64,000 nt of DNA from Pseudoxanthomonas helianthi (GCF_017939625.1 NZ_JAGKTC010000002.1:186629-250628); one strand, 5' to 3'. Numbered from the stretch's first letter, positions 48,736-58,075 are shown. A program made the numbers and translations. The notes: generated from the letters alone by a model not told the origin.

Positions 48736-49830
48736 CTACGTGGAAGCCTTCACTATTGTGGCGATTTCTTCAACGGCTTCGTCACCCAGAGCGTGCCAAC
48801 TAGGGAGATTCATGCCTCGTCGTGAGATATCTTCCGCGATAGGAAGCTGTAGAGAGATATCCTGGTACATTGGCATATGATGCACAAGTGGAAACGTGGG
48901 GCGCGTTTCGATGCCCGCATTTGCGAGTCGTTCACGTATCAAATCACGACTACTGGCATTTGGCGCCAGCATCGTAATCATCCAGTGCGAAGATGATTCG
49001 CCCGGACTCGCATGTTGAAAAACCATAGGGGTACCCGTCATCGCGCGGCGGTAGGACGTGGCCAGCCGAGTCTTCCGCTTGAGAATTGTGTCGATCCGTT
49101 CGAGCTGGGCGAATCCGATTGCAGCGCAGATGTTGGTCATGCGGTAGTTGTAGCCGATGATGTCGTGCCAGTACTCGCGGTTCGCGGCCAGTCCCTGGCC
49201 ACGCAGGCGGCGCAGCATCGAATCCAGTGCAGAGTCATTGCATACGACCATGCCGCCCTCGCCTGTGGTGATGGTCTTGTTGCCGAAGAAACTAAAAGTC
49301 GCAACATCGCCAAAAGTCCCTACATGACGGCCATTCAAGCGGGTTCCGATCGCTTCGGCACAGTCTTCCACCAGCTTAAGTCCATATCTCGCGCACAATG
49401 CTGCGAGCCGCGACATTTCGCAGGCACCGCCATAGAGGTGCACCGCCATGATCGCGCGAGTGCGCGGCGTAATGCGTTGTTCGACGTCGGCTGGATCCAT
49501 TTGCCATGTGTTGGGTAGCGAATCGCAGAAGACAGGAGTCGCGCCCACGTAGCGTATCGCGTTGACCGACGCGATATAGGTCAGCGAGGGAACGATGACC
49601 TCATCGCCGGGTCCGATACCCAGTGCGAGGAGAGCCAGATGCAATGCCACAGTACCGTTACAAACGCTTATCGCGTGCGGCATACCCGTGAAGCGCGCGA
49701 AACCCGCCTCGAACTCCTGGATGAAATGTCCCTTGGAGGATATCCAGCTGCTATCTAGGCACTCTAGTACGTACTCGCGTTCATTGCCTGAAAGGTCTGG
49801 CTGGTAAATTGGGATGCGGATTCGGGGCAT
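48736..49830 (-). CDS. per: GDP-perosamine synthase (DegT/DnrJ/EryC1/StrS aminotransferase)
   Basis: 364-aa PLP aminotransferase. It matches the E. coli O157 RfbE/Per pattern closely through long blocks: IYQPDLSGNEREYVLECLDS-SWISSKG, SVCNGTVALHLALLALGIGPGDEVIVPSLTYIASVNAIRYVGATPVF, VEDCAEAIGT, TFSFFGNKTITTGEGGMVV (PLP lysine in GNK), REYWHDIIGYNYRMTNICAAIGFAQLE and GMNLPSWHALGDE. The expected reaction converts GDP-4-keto-6-deoxy-D-mannose, made by the Gmd encoded in the same gene run, to GDP-perosamine. Last gene of the minus-strand run from 57200; 18 bp after the flippase stop. Confidence 0.88.
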   Translation of the reverse strand: MPRIRIPIYQPDLSGNEREYVLECLDSSWISSKGHFIQEFEAGFARFTGMPHAISVCNGTVALHLALLALGIGPGDEVIVPSLTYIASVNAIRYVGATPVFCDSLPNTWQMDPADVEQRITPRTRAIMAVHLYGGACEMSRLAALCARYGLKLVEDCAEAIGTRLNGRHVGTFGDVATFSFFGNKTITTGEGGMVVCNDSALDSMLRRLRGQGLAANREYWHDIIGYNYRMTNICAAIGFAQLERIDTILKRKTRLATSYRRAMTGTPMVFQHASPGESSSHWMITMLAPNASSRDLIRERLANAGIETRPTFPLVHHMPMYQDISLQLPIAEDISRRGMNLPSWHALGDEAVEEIATIVKAST

Positions 49831-49848
49831 GTGGGCTCCGTGCTGGGG

Positions 49849-51198
49849 CTAGTAGTCCTTGGCGAGTGCGATTGCGACCAAACGAGGGCCAAGTATGATG
49901 GTGGGAAGAAGGCTCGTAACAACGTAAGTGGCAATAGTGACCCACGGCACTGCCGTCACGCCGAATCGGTAAATGGCCCAGGTTTTTAGGGCCAAGCAGG
50001 TCAATGCAAAAAAACTGGCTACGATCACTTGGTAACGCATGATGCTGGCGGCATTGAAGAAGGTGGCAAGTGCAGTGCCGATCGCATCGATCACAGACCA
50101 GACGGCGAACCCGGCGAGAAGAGTGCCGCCGACGATCAGCGGGCGGTGCACCCAAAGCGAGACGATGCGATCGAAACCGAAACCGAACACCAGCGCCGCG
50201 CAAACAGAGACAATTGCTGCAAGCAGCAATGACTTGCGCAGCGTTCGTATTACCCAGTCGTGGTTACCAGAAGCCAACGCTTGGCGGTAAATTGGCCATA
50301 GCGGCGCCCAGATCAATCCGAGGCTCAGTGGTACGATTGAAAACAAGCGCTGCACGATCGCATATGTGCCGGCGTCAGTCGGGCCGCATAGAGTGGAGAT
50401 CAGCGGGAGGTCTGCCGAGAATGCCAGAGCGGCTGAAAGCTGTAGTACGAAGAACAGTAGTCCTTCGTGACGGATTCGGCGGGCGAGGTCGGGGCGGTGC
50501 CCGGAAGGCGAATACGCAAGCGTCCGGTCGCGCGTAAGCGAAAGGGTGTTCGCGACGGAGGCAAATAGTGGTGTGGCCACCGCTGCAGCGGTGAGGACTA
50601 CGAATGAGGCTTTTGCCCACGCCAACCCGATCACCAGCGCAAGCGTCGTTAGTTGGCCCAGCGCTTGCCAACGGAAAGCACGGTCACCGCGGCCTAGACC
50701 AAGCTGGATCCGAGTGGCAAGGTTGAGCGGAACCGCGAGAACGACGGTGAACAGGACTACTGCGACTGCTGCGCGACAAGTTCCGGCCGCGTCGACCGGC
50801 AGGCCCAACAGGCGATGCCAAGGTATTAGCGGCAACGCCACAACCATGGCTGCCGCCAATGCCACCGCGATCATTACCAATGTCCGGCGCCCTTCTCGAA
50901 TTACCGCCGCTACTTCAATGGTGGCGCCGCGGCCATGCGCGGCAGCGACGAGATTCATCGTACCGTTGCCGAAGCCGAAATCAAGGAACCCGGCGAAGAC
51001 CACCAGTGATACCAACGTAGCCCATGCGCCGAATTGTGCTGGTCCCAACGCGTGGAGGACGAAAGGTACACTGAGAAACAGATTTGCGGCTGCAGCCAGC
51101 TTGGCCGCCAGCGACCAGCTTCCGGTCTGCACGATCATTCGGCCGCGCGGCCCGAGCCAGTCACGCAGCGACGAGGGGGGCGAGGATCGAGGCATCAC
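49849..51198 (-). CDS. Wzx-like polysaccharide/lipid-linked oligosaccharide flippase
   Basis: 449-aa integral membrane protein with about 12-14 hydrophobic segments and the MOP-superfamily entry WSLAAKLAAAANLFLSVPFVLHALGPAQFGAWATLVSLVVFAGFLDFGFGNG. Wzx flippases turn undecaprenyl-linked glycans to the periplasmic face. Substrate cannot be read. It starts with GTG at 51198, or ATG at 51195, immediately at the fcl stop, so it is cotranscribed with fcl, gmd and per. Its presence suggests a lipid-linked oligosaccharide, not only single sugars. Confidence 0.85.
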   Translation of the reverse strand: MMPRSSPPSSLRDWLGPRGRMIVQTGSWSLAAKLAAAANLFLSVPFVLHALGPAQFGAWATLVSLVVFAGFLDFGFGNGTMNLVAAAHGRGATIEVAAVIREGRRTLVMIAVALAAAMVVALPLIPWHRLLGLPVDAAGTCRAAVAVVLFTVVLAVPLNLATRIQLGLGRGDRAFRWQALGQLTTLALVIGLAWAKASFVVLTAAAVATPLFASVANTLSLTRDRTLAYSPSGHRPDLARRIRHEGLLFFVLQLSAALAFSADLPLISTLCGPTDAGTYAIVQRLFSIVPLSLGLIWAPLWPIYRQALASGNHDWVIRTLRKSLLLAAIVSVCAALVFGFGFDRIVSLWVHRPLIVGGTLLAGFAVWSVIDAIGTALATFFNAASIMRYQVIVASFFALTCLALKTWAIYRFGVTAVPWVTIATYVVTSLLPTIILGPRLVAIALAKDY

Positions 51199-52137
51199 TT
51201 ATGGCCGATGCGCGGCATACGCCTCGTAGGTTTCGCGCAATCCCATTTCCAAGGTGGTCTGAGATCGCCAACCAAGCGCTTCCAATCGCGAAGTATCGAG
51301 CCGTTTACGGGGCGTTCCATCTGGTTTGGACGGGTCGAATCGCAGTGTGCCTCGATAGCCCACGATTTCCGCAATCAGGCTTGCCAGGTCGGCAATGCTA
51401 ATTTCCTGCCCTGACCCGATATTGATCATGGCTGGATCGCTATAGTGATGCATCAGTAGCCGTAATGCATCAGCAAGATCATCAACGTGCATGAGCTCCC
51501 GCAACGGGCGGCCGGTCCCCCAGATCACCACCTCGGGAGCGCCAGCGAGCTTGGCTTCGTGAAAACGCCGGATCAGTGCCGGTACCACGTGCGAGTTCTC
51601 TGGATGGTAGCTGTCTCCAGGGCCGTAGAGATTGGTGGGCATCGCCACGATGGCATCGAAACCGTATTGGCGACGATAGGCCTGGCACATCTTTAGTCCT
51701 GCGATTTTCGCAATCGCATACGCTTCATTGGTTTGTTCCAGTGGTCCGGTCAACAATGCGTCTTCGCGGAGAGGTTGCGGCGCGAGTTTCGGATAGATGC
51801 ACGAAGAACCAAGAAACAACAGTTTCTTCGTGCCATGTTTCCACGCCGAATGGATGACATTGGTCTGAATCGCGAGGTTATCCCGGATGAACTCACCGGG
51901 ATAGGCGTCGTTGGCATGGATACCCCCCACGTGTGCGGCACACAAGAAAACGTAATCGGGGTGCTGCGATGAGAAGAATGCATCGACTGCAGCCTGATTG
52001 GTGAGGTCGAGTTCGTCGTGGCCGCGAAAGAGAAGGTTGTCGGCGCCATCGGCGGCAAGCCCACGAACGAGGGCACTTCCCACTAATCCTCGGTGGCCCG
52101 CGACGTAGATCCTGTCATGCAGATCCATGGTTGTCAC
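51199..52137 (-). CDS. fcl: GDP-L-fucose synthase
   Basis: 312-aa short-chain dehydrogenase/epimerase-reductase that converts GDP-4-keto-6-deoxymannose to GDP-L-fucose. NADP loop [50 protein letters not shown]; catalytic Ser/Tyr/Lys in [11 protein letters not shown] and [63 protein letters not shown]. It competes with Per for the same intermediate. Overlaps gmd by 4 nt. Confidence 0.95.
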   Translation of the reverse strand: MTTMDLHDRIYVAGHRGLVGSALVRGLAADGADNLLFRGHDELDLTNQAAVDAFFSSQHPDYVFLCAAHVGGIHANDAYPGEFIRDNLAIQTNVIHSAWKHGTKKLLFLGSSCIYPKLAPQPLREDALLTGPLEQTNEAYAIAKIAGLKMCQAYRRQYGFDAIVAMPTNLYGPGDSYHPENSHVVPALIRRFHEAKLAGAPEVVIWGTGRPLRELMHVDDLADALRLLMHHYSDPAMINIGSGQEISIADLASLIAEIVGYRGTLRFDPSKPDGTPRKRLDTSRLEALGWRSQTTLEMGLRETYEAYAAHRP

Positions 52138-53246
52138 TCTTGAGGAGAATTCGCCCGATAACCTGCGCCGACAACAAGTGCGTCTCTTTTGGCGAGTTCA
52201 AGGTCCGACTGGATCATCTCTCGTACTAATTCGGAGAACTGAGTTCGGGGGGTCCAGCCCAGACGCTCGCGCGCCTTGGAGGCATCGCCAAGGAGCGTTT
52301 CGACTTCCGCCGGTCGATGGTATCGGGGATCAATGGCCACGATGCACTGCCCAGGCTTCGCGCCAGCCCCCGGCAGGGCGGACGCCACGATGCCGCGCTC
52401 TTCGGCACCGCTTCCATGCCATGTGATTCGTATGCCAAGGCAATCCGCAGCCTGCTCTACGAATTCACGGACGGAATGCTGTTCACCGGTGGCTATAACG
52501 TAATCTTCCGGTTGTACCTGTTGCAGCATCAGCCATTGCATTTCCACATAATCGCGAGCATGGCCCCAGTCGCGCCGGGCATCCAGGTTGCCGAGGTACA
52601 GGCAGTCCTGCAGACCCAGATGGATGCGGGCCAAAGCACGGGTGATCTTGCGGGTAACGAAAGTCTCGCCTCGGATCGGCGATTCGTGGTTGAACAGGAT
52701 ACCGTTGCAAGCATACAAGCCGTAAGCCTCACGATAGTTGACCGTGATCCAGTACGCGTAGAGCTTGGCCACACCATAAGGCGAACGCGGATAGAACGGA
52801 GTGCTTTCTCGCTGCGGAGTTTCCTGGACCTTGCCGTAAAGTTCCGAAGTCGAAGCCTGGTAGAAACGAGTCTTCTGTTCCAGCCCGAGGATGCGGATCG
52901 CTTCAAGCAGGCGCAGGGTACCGAGGCCGTCGGCGTTGGCGGTGTATTCCGGAGTTTCGAACGATACCTGCACGTGGCTCTGCGCGCCGAGGTTGTAGAC
53001 CTCGTCCGGCTGCACCTGCTGCAGGATGCGGATCAGATTGGTCGCGTCTGTCAGGTCGCCATAATGCAGAACCAGCCGCCGTCCCGGCTGGTGCGGATCC
53101 TCGTACAGATGATCGATGCGCTCGGTATTGAACGACGACGCCCGGCGCTTGATGCCGTGCACCTCGTAACCCTTGCCAAGCAGGAACTCGGCCAGGTAGG
53201 CGCCGTCCTGGCCGGTGATGCCGGTGATCAATGCACGTTTGCCCAT
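52134..53246 (-). CDS. gmd: GDP-mannose 4,6-dehydratase
   Basis: 370-aa extended SDR enzyme making GDP-4-keto-6-deoxy-D-mannose. NADP loop [85 protein letters not shown]; catalytic [40 protein letters not shown] (Thr/Glu/Tyr/Lys); and [19 protein letters not shown]. It feeds both fcl and per here. 13 bp after the stop of the preceding membrane protein gene, so in the same transcript. Confidence 0.97.
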   Translation of the reverse strand: MGKRALITGITGQDGAYLAEFLLGKGYEVHGIKRRASSFNTERIDHLYEDPHQPGRRLVLHYGDLTDATNLIRILQQVQPDEVYNLGAQSHVQVSFETPEYTANADGLGTLRLLEAIRILGLEQKTRFYQASTSELYGKVQETPQRESTPFYPRSPYGVAKLYAYWITVNYREAYGLYACNGILFNHESPIRGETFVTRKITRALARIHLGLQDCLYLGNLDARRDWGHARDYVEMQWLMLQQVQPEDYVIATGEQHSVREFVEQAADCLGIRITWHGSGAEERGIVASALPGAGAKPGQCIVAIDPRYHRPAEVETLLGDASKARERLGWTPRTQFSELVREMIQSDLELAKRDALVVGAGYRANSPQE

Positions 53247-53259
53247 GGGTACAGTCTAG

Positions 53260-55197
53260 CTAGCGTCGATCGAATTGTGGATGGGTGGCAGACTTCTGTT
53301 CGACGAGGCGTTCGAGCGCCCGTGCCGCCTCTTCATTTTGCCCCAGCCTGCCCAGGTGCCGCAGATGCTCAATGTGGGCCCGGGCCCGTTCGGGCTGTCC
53401 GCTGGCCGCGTAGAGCTTGGCCAAGGTGATCTGGTACTCGGCGACCCTTGGGGCCAAGCGCGCGGCTTCCTCCCACAATTGAGCCGCAAGCGTGGGATTG
53501 CCCAGGCCATTCAATGCGTAATTGCCCTGGATATTGAGTATTTCAGGGTCGCGGCCATGGCTCAGTGCAGCGGTGAAAACTGCATCCATTTCCTGGGTGG
53601 GCAAGGAGCAATGGCGTTGCAGGCCGCAATCGACTAGCGACCCCAGTGCGCCTCGTGGTTGGGGTCCCGGCGGATTGGTGTGCAGGCGTTCCCGCAAGTT
53701 GTTCCACCAGCGTACATCCACTGGTGAGCCGCTGCGATTGGCCAGGATGATAGCGGTCGTCGCAGGCAAAGGCGTGGCGCCATCGACCTGCATGGCCCGT
53801 TCGAGTGCCGCAAGCGCAGGCGCCAGATAAGGCGAATCGATTTGGTACCCGCTTAATACGGCTAAGTCTCTCGCAAGGCCGAAAGTCGCCCGCGGAGAGG
53901 TTGGATGCTTGGTGGCCTCGGCCATCGAAAAACGTAGCGGGTTGCTCCATTCGCGCGCACGCAACGCGGTGAAAGCGCCGTACAAGATCAATAGCAGGAG
54001 GGCCATCAGCCAGACTGCCCTACGCATACTGTCCTTGCCTGCGACGTGTCGCAGCACATCGCCAAGTACCAGGCACAGGCCGAACGAAGCGAAGTAATTG
54101 CGGTGTTCGTAGACCAGTTCCAGCGGAATCACCGTGGCGGTGAGCAGTTGTGCGCAGAAGAACCAGAGCATGCCCAGGGCTGCGAGCGGCCAACGACGGC
54201 GCGATCGCCAGGCGGCCAGAAGCAAGACCGTAATGGCTATCAACGAAACCGCGGTGGAAGGGGGCGACAACAATCCGCGCGATACCGGATAGTCGTCGTG
54301 GTATAGGCTGAGCTGGCCCATGTCCGGTAGCAAGGTCCAGTGAAGGTAGTCCATCACCACGCGGCTTTCGGTCATCAACCGCTCGACAAGGCCGAAGTCG
54401 CGTCCCGGGTAGTGCCCGCCGCGCAGCAGGCCCGGCAGCAGCCAGGCCATGCCGAGCAGGCCGGGAAGCACCAGCCCCGGCAAGTACATGATCCAGAGGC
54501 GCCAGTCGCGTCGACTGTCGAAGCCACGGAAACCAAACAGGATCCATTCGACGCACAGTGCATAAAGTGGCAGCAGTGCCGCCGATTCCTTGACTGTCAG
54601 ACCCATAGCGGTGCAGCCGACCAGTCCCGTCAGCAGCCTGGTCCAGCCTTTGCCTTGCGCGATCAGGTGCTGGCGACCATCCATGTACAGGCACAGGCCT
54701 AGGAATACGAATGTGTGGCTCAGGCTTTCCATGCGCTGAACCACGAACAGGATTGCCATTAGATTGATCGGGTTCAGCGCCCAGATCGCGGCGACCCATA
54801 GTGCGATACGGTTGCACCGGACGGTATCTATGGCATAGATGACGGCGAACAAGCGGCGCGCAAGTGCATAGGCCAAGCAGGTATTGAGCAAATGGACAGC
54901 TACATTGGTCAACTTCATCCACCATGGATCAAGCCCAAATGTGGCGTGGTTGAAGGCAAAGCTGAGCATCGCCAGCGGCCGAACCAATTCCTGTGATGGA
55001 GACGAAAAGGCTGCTGCCAGCCACGCATGCCAGTCGCTATTCCAACCTACGTGCAGCGCTGCGTTATCTACGATGTTCGGGTAATCGTCGAACACGAAGC
55101 CACCAGCCAAGCCTCCTGCATATACGGCAGCGATGCACACCAGTAATCCCAGCAGGGCACACAATGTAATGCGATCCGGCGATGGGGGATGGCTCAT
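53260..55197 (-). CDS. TMTC/GT-C-like multi-pass membrane protein with C-terminal helical repeats (paralogue 1)
   Basis: 645 aa. About 10-12 membrane helices in residues 10-420, then a soluble helical, TPR-like region (LNGLGNPTLAAQLWEEAARLAPRVAEYQITLAKLYAASGQPERARAHIEHL). An acidic pair D37-D38 (GGFVFDDYPN) lies in the first periplasmic loop, as in GT-C glycosyltransferases; RPLAMLSF (73-80), FVVQRMESL (151-159) and EHRNY (364-368) are shared with its neighbour. The layout resembles TMTC-type O-mannosyltransferases. Acting as a protein or pilin glycosyltransferase is inference. It overlaps the paralogue upstream by 4 nt and precedes gmd. Confidence 0.7.
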   Translation of the reverse strand: MSHPPSPDRITLCALLGLLVCIAAVYAGGLAGGFVFDDYPNIVDNAALHVGWNSDWHAWLAAAFSSPSQELVRPLAMLSFAFNHATFGLDPWWMKLTNVAVHLLNTCLAYALARRLFAVIYAIDTVRCNRIALWVAAIWALNPINLMAILFVVQRMESLSHTFVFLGLCLYMDGRQHLIAQGKGWTRLLTGLVGCTAMGLTVKESAALLPLYALCVEWILFGFRGFDSRRDWRLWIMYLPGLVLPGLLGMAWLLPGLLRGGHYPGRDFGLVERLMTESRVVMDYLHWTLLPDMGQLSLYHDDYPVSRGLLSPPSTAVSLIAITVLLLAAWRSRRRWPLAALGMLWFFCAQLLTATVIPLELVYEHRNYFASFGLCLVLGDVLRHVAGKDSMRRAVWLMALLLLILYGAFTALRAREWSNPLRFSMAEATKHPTSPRATFGLARDLAVLSGYQIDSPYLAPALAALERAMQVDGATPLPATTAIILANRSGSPVDVRWWNNLRERLHTNPPGPQPRGALGSLVDCGLQRHCSLPTQEMDAVFTAALSHGRDPEILNIQGNYALNGLGNPTLAAQLWEEAARLAPRVAEYQITLAKLYAASGQPERARAHIEHLRHLGRLGQNEEAARALERLVEQKSATHPQFDRR

Positions 55198-57200
55198 GCT
55201 GGTTCCGCCAGCTGGGACGCACTCGCATCCGCTTCGAGCTTCTGGCGAAGTTGGATTAGTTCGTTTTCATAATAGCCATAGTGCTGCAACAGCCAGCGAT
55301 GCAGGCTGGCCATGTCGCGGATGCGTGATGCAGATTGCTGTCGTTCAAGTCGGCGGAATTCGTTCAGATGCACGATTCCTAGCCGGGGCGATCCCGCGTT
55401 GCCAAGCGCTGCAGCTTGCACAAGTGCATAGTCGGCATCTGGTTCAAGTGCCAGAACTGCATTGAACCAGCGCAATGCCTGGTTCGGATCGTTGTGGGCC
55501 AGCGCGATCAGGCCGCGAACATGCCAGAAGCCACGCTTGCGCAAGGATGCCGCGCTTTGCGGGTTCGACTCCGCTGCCGCAACCAACTGTTCCAGTCCGG
55601 TAAGGCCCATGCCAATACAGTCGACCGCGGTTGGGTTGCGGCTGGCATCCTGGAACCACTGGTACAAGCCGTAATTCCATCGTCGTGCGCTGCTCAGCGT
55701 GCGTAACGCCCGTCGCATAGTGTCCGCGCCCAATCGGCCTGTCGTCTGACATTCCAGACCGACGGCACTGATCGCCACGTCAATATCTTCTGGCGCTGTA
55801 AGCTGGGCTTGGTGCAGTCGTCCCAAGCCGGCCCGGATCTGCCCTGTTCGAATTTCCTCGGCAGCAGCGCTAACTTGGGCACGTGCGGAATCTTGCTCGT
55901 AGTCGGCAGATACCATGCCTAGTAGTGCCGGGTTTCCCCAAGTAATGGCTCGAGCATGAGTCAGCAGGAGCAATGTGGCCAACAATAGGCTTGCGGCAGC
56001 GCCGCGATAGCGTGGATAAGGACCGGGGCGGAGCAGGAAATGTGCCACCGGCCAGCCGAATAATGCCATCGGCAAGTAATTGCGATGCTCGAAATAGAGC
56101 TCCAGCGGAATTGTCGTGCTTTCAAGCATGTGCGCGACGAGGAAGAACAGGACGGCTGAGCACAAGGCCGGGAAACGTCGCCGAAATACGATGGCCCAAA
56201 TGGTGCAGGCCAGCAAGCCGAGCATTGCGGGTAGCGTGGTCCATGGCGCCAGCCAGCCTCGCGAAGGCGAGAAGCCTTCGACGTAGACACCGCCACCACC
56301 GGCGCGCGGCAGTAACCATTGGCCCAGATAGGACCACAGGGCGCGCGGCTCGCTGAGCAGGCGTTGCGGCAATGTCCAATCGCGACCGTACAGCTCCGAG
56401 AGCGGCCACAGCAGCCAAGCTGTGTATGCCAGATAGCTCAGGATCGCCAGGGTCGGCAGACCCAGGCACAGCCATGCTGCGAGGTCGGTCTGCCGTCGAT
56501 CGCCTGTCGAATCCTGCGTTGGCCTGAGGCATAGCAGATAGACCAATCCTGCCAAGGTTGGTGCAAGGAAGCCGTTGGCCTTGGACAGTCCGGCCAGCAG
56601 GGTAGCAGTGCCCACGCCCATTATCACCCAGCACCAACCGTGAGTGGTGCGAGAGGCGTCGAACGCCAACACTGCGCGATCCCAGGCCAGCAGCGCTAGC
56701 AGGGCGAAGGTCATCGGCAGCATCGCTTCGCGCTGGACTACATAAAGCGTGGTGGAGACGAAGAACGGATGCGCGGCCCACAATGCGGCGGCTAGCAACG
56801 GGGTCCAGCGCGAGACTACAAATGTGGGGTCGCGGCGACACAGGCCGACCTGCAAGCGGGCGATCACCCAAGCCAGCAGGCCGCCGTTGAGGAGATGCAA
56901 GAGCAGGTTAGTGCGCTTGAATGCCCAGGCATTGGCTGGCCAGTCACGTGCGTCTAACAAGAAGCTGAGCAACGCGACAGGGCGACCGGTAGGGTCGGCA
57001 TTGCCAGAAGTGAGGTAGTACAGGAAGGTCGGCCAGTCTCGTATGCGACCGTAGGCACCTAATACATCAAGGTTGCCGAAATCGTCGAACAGGAACGGTC
57101 CTGTCAGGCCCGGCCAGTAGGCCCAAGCAACCAGCAAGACCAGCGCAAGACCGGCAAATGGCAAACGCCAGCTCTGGGAGTGAGCGAACACGCCGCTCAT
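55194..57200 (-). CDS. TMTC/GT-C-like multi-pass membrane protein with C-terminal helical repeats (paralogue 2)
   Basis: 668 aa with the same plan as the next gene: N-terminal helix, acidic pair D39-D40 in GPFLFDDFGN, RPVALLSF (73-80), YVVQREAML (153-161), TTIPLELYFEHRNY (362-375), about 10-12 helices, and a C-terminal TPR-like region including LIALAHNDPNQALRWFNAVLALEPDADYALVQAAALGNAG. Shared motifs show a tandem duplication that has diverged widely. It is the first gene of a six-gene minus-strand run and begins 128 bp after the pilA stop, behind the pilA terminator. Function not known from sequence; membrane glycosyltransferase is the best guess. Confidence 0.7.
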   Translation of the reverse strand: MSGVFAHSQSWRLPFAGLALVLLVAWAYWPGLTGPFLFDDFGNLDVLGAYGRIRDWPTFLYYLTSGNADPTGRPVALLSFLLDARDWPANAWAFKRTNLLLHLLNGGLLAWVIARLQVGLCRRDPTFVVSRWTPLLAAALWAAHPFFVSTTLYVVQREAMLPMTFALLALLAWDRAVLAFDASRTTHGWCWVIMGVGTATLLAGLSKANGFLAPTLAGLVYLLCLRPTQDSTGDRRQTDLAAWLCLGLPTLAILSYLAYTAWLLWPLSELYGRDWTLPQRLLSEPRALWSYLGQWLLPRAGGGGVYVEGFSPSRGWLAPWTTLPAMLGLLACTIWAIVFRRRFPALCSAVLFFLVAHMLESTTIPLELYFEHRNYLPMALFGWPVAHFLLRPGPYPRYRGAAASLLLATLLLLTHARAITWGNPALLGMVSADYEQDSARAQVSAAAEEIRTGQIRAGLGRLHQAQLTAPEDIDVAISAVGLECQTTGRLGADTMRRALRTLSSARRWNYGLYQWFQDASRNPTAVDCIGMGLTGLEQLVAAAESNPQSAASLRKRGFWHVRGLIALAHNDPNQALRWFNAVLALEPDADYALVQAAALGNAGSPRLGIVHLNEFRRLERQQSASRIRDMASLHRWLLQHYGYYENELIQLRQKLEADASASQLAEPA

Positions 57201-57270
57201 GAAAGCGGACCGGTAATGGGCCGGGAATGGCTGTCCACTAGGGAATAGGCCGAGAGCATTACGTCAGCAT

Positions 57271-57300
57271 AAAAAAGAAGGGCTGCTCACGCAGCCCTTC
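57271..57300 (-). terminator. Intrinsic terminator after pilA
   Basis: On the minus strand: GAAGGGCTGC-GTGA-GCAGCCCTTC followed by TTTTTTATGC. A perfect 10-bp stem with six T residues, 28 bp past the pilA stop. It should give a short, abundant pilA mRNA and limit read-through into the membrane-protein genes. Confidence 0.9.
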
Positions 57301-57328
57301 ACCTTGCGCCAGCGCAATCAAGTCGAAC

Positions 57329-57757
57329 TTAGTTACGGCACTCGGACGGCAGGTACTTGTCAGTGATGTTGGCGCCCTTCTTGCACTTCCACTTGACGGA
57401 ACCAGCGGCCGTGGAAGCCGAAAGAAGCAGAGTGGCGTTGTTGGGAAGCTTCGGTTCAGCGCCACTATAGGTAATCGTGACAACACCATCGACGGTGGAG
57501 ACGCTGGTCACGTACTTGCCGTTGATCGATGCAGCGGTCGGCAGACCGGCACTTGCGTTGCTCGGCGGATAGTGGCCGGTAGACGAATACGTCTCGGCCG
57601 TGGCCAGCTTAGCCGCGGCCGCCAAGTTGATACCTTCCGAAGCCTTGGTGCGGACCGCGTAGTCCTGGTAGGCCGGGATGGCGATGGCCATCAGGATGGC
57701 GATGATCGCAATGACGATCATCAATTCGATCAGGGTAAAGCCCTGCTGCTTCTTCAT
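57329..57757 (-). CDS. pilA: Type IV pilus major pilin PilA
   Basis: 142-aa type IVa prepilin: leader MKKQQG cut before F7, then FTLIELMIVIAIIAILMAIAIPAYQDYAVR with the Glu at mature position 5. The globular part ends with a cysteine pair, C125 and C140 (WKCKKGANITDKYLPSECRN), forming the D-region loop. AGGGGA precedes the ATG at 57757. It is processed by PilD and driven by PilB/PilC from this window. Many Ser/Thr residues in 57-120 could carry O-glycans, but no site can be named. It has a sigma-54 promoter and its own terminator. Confidence 0.96.
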   Translation of the reverse strand: MKKQQGFTLIELMIVIAIIAILMAIAIPAYQDYAVRTKASEGINLAAAAKLATAETYSSTGHYPPSNASAGLPTAASINGKYVTSVSTVDGVVTITYSGAEPKLPNNATLLLSASTAAGSVKWKCKKGANITDKYLPSECRN

Positions 57758-57841
57758 GGTGTATCCCCTAGGAGTGGATGGATGACGACGTACCCGGTTG
57801 CCGGCTGACCCGGTCCTTCGGCGCCGTGCAACTGGCACGTG

Positions 57842-57869
57842 CGGCTGTATCACGCAGGATGCATGCCAA
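57842..57869 (-). promoter_or_regulatory. Sigma-54 (RpoN) promoter of pilA
   Basis: The minus strand reads TTGGCATGCATCCTGC (complement of 57854-57869): -24 GG and -12 GC are exactly 10 bp apart, matching TGGCACGNNNNTTGCA apart from two positions. Transcription would start near 57842, giving a leader of about 85 nt. PilR, encoded just upstream, is the expected activator. The 242 bp from here to the pilR stop contain no gene but include a CCGCCA-TCATT-TGGCGG palindrome near 57928-57944 that could be an activator site. Confidence 0.75.
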
Positions 57870-58075
57870 AAGTCAGGGCGGTGAGGGGCGGGTTAGCTTT
57901 GTGACGGGCTTCAATGGAGCGTGGGGAAAACCGCCATCATTTGGCGGGTAAAGGCTTTTCGCCTCATTGGTAGCGGATCGGTCTGTGGCCAAAAGTGACG
58001 CGTAGAGTCAGTTCGGGGGGGGCTATTCGCGTTGATGGGCGTCGGCAGCGACGCGAAGAGGGCTCCGGCGTGAGG

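Noticed and set aside
52317-53429. 370-aa plus-strand open reading frame
   Set aside because: Antisense to gmd, which is certain from its motifs; no domain signal of its own.
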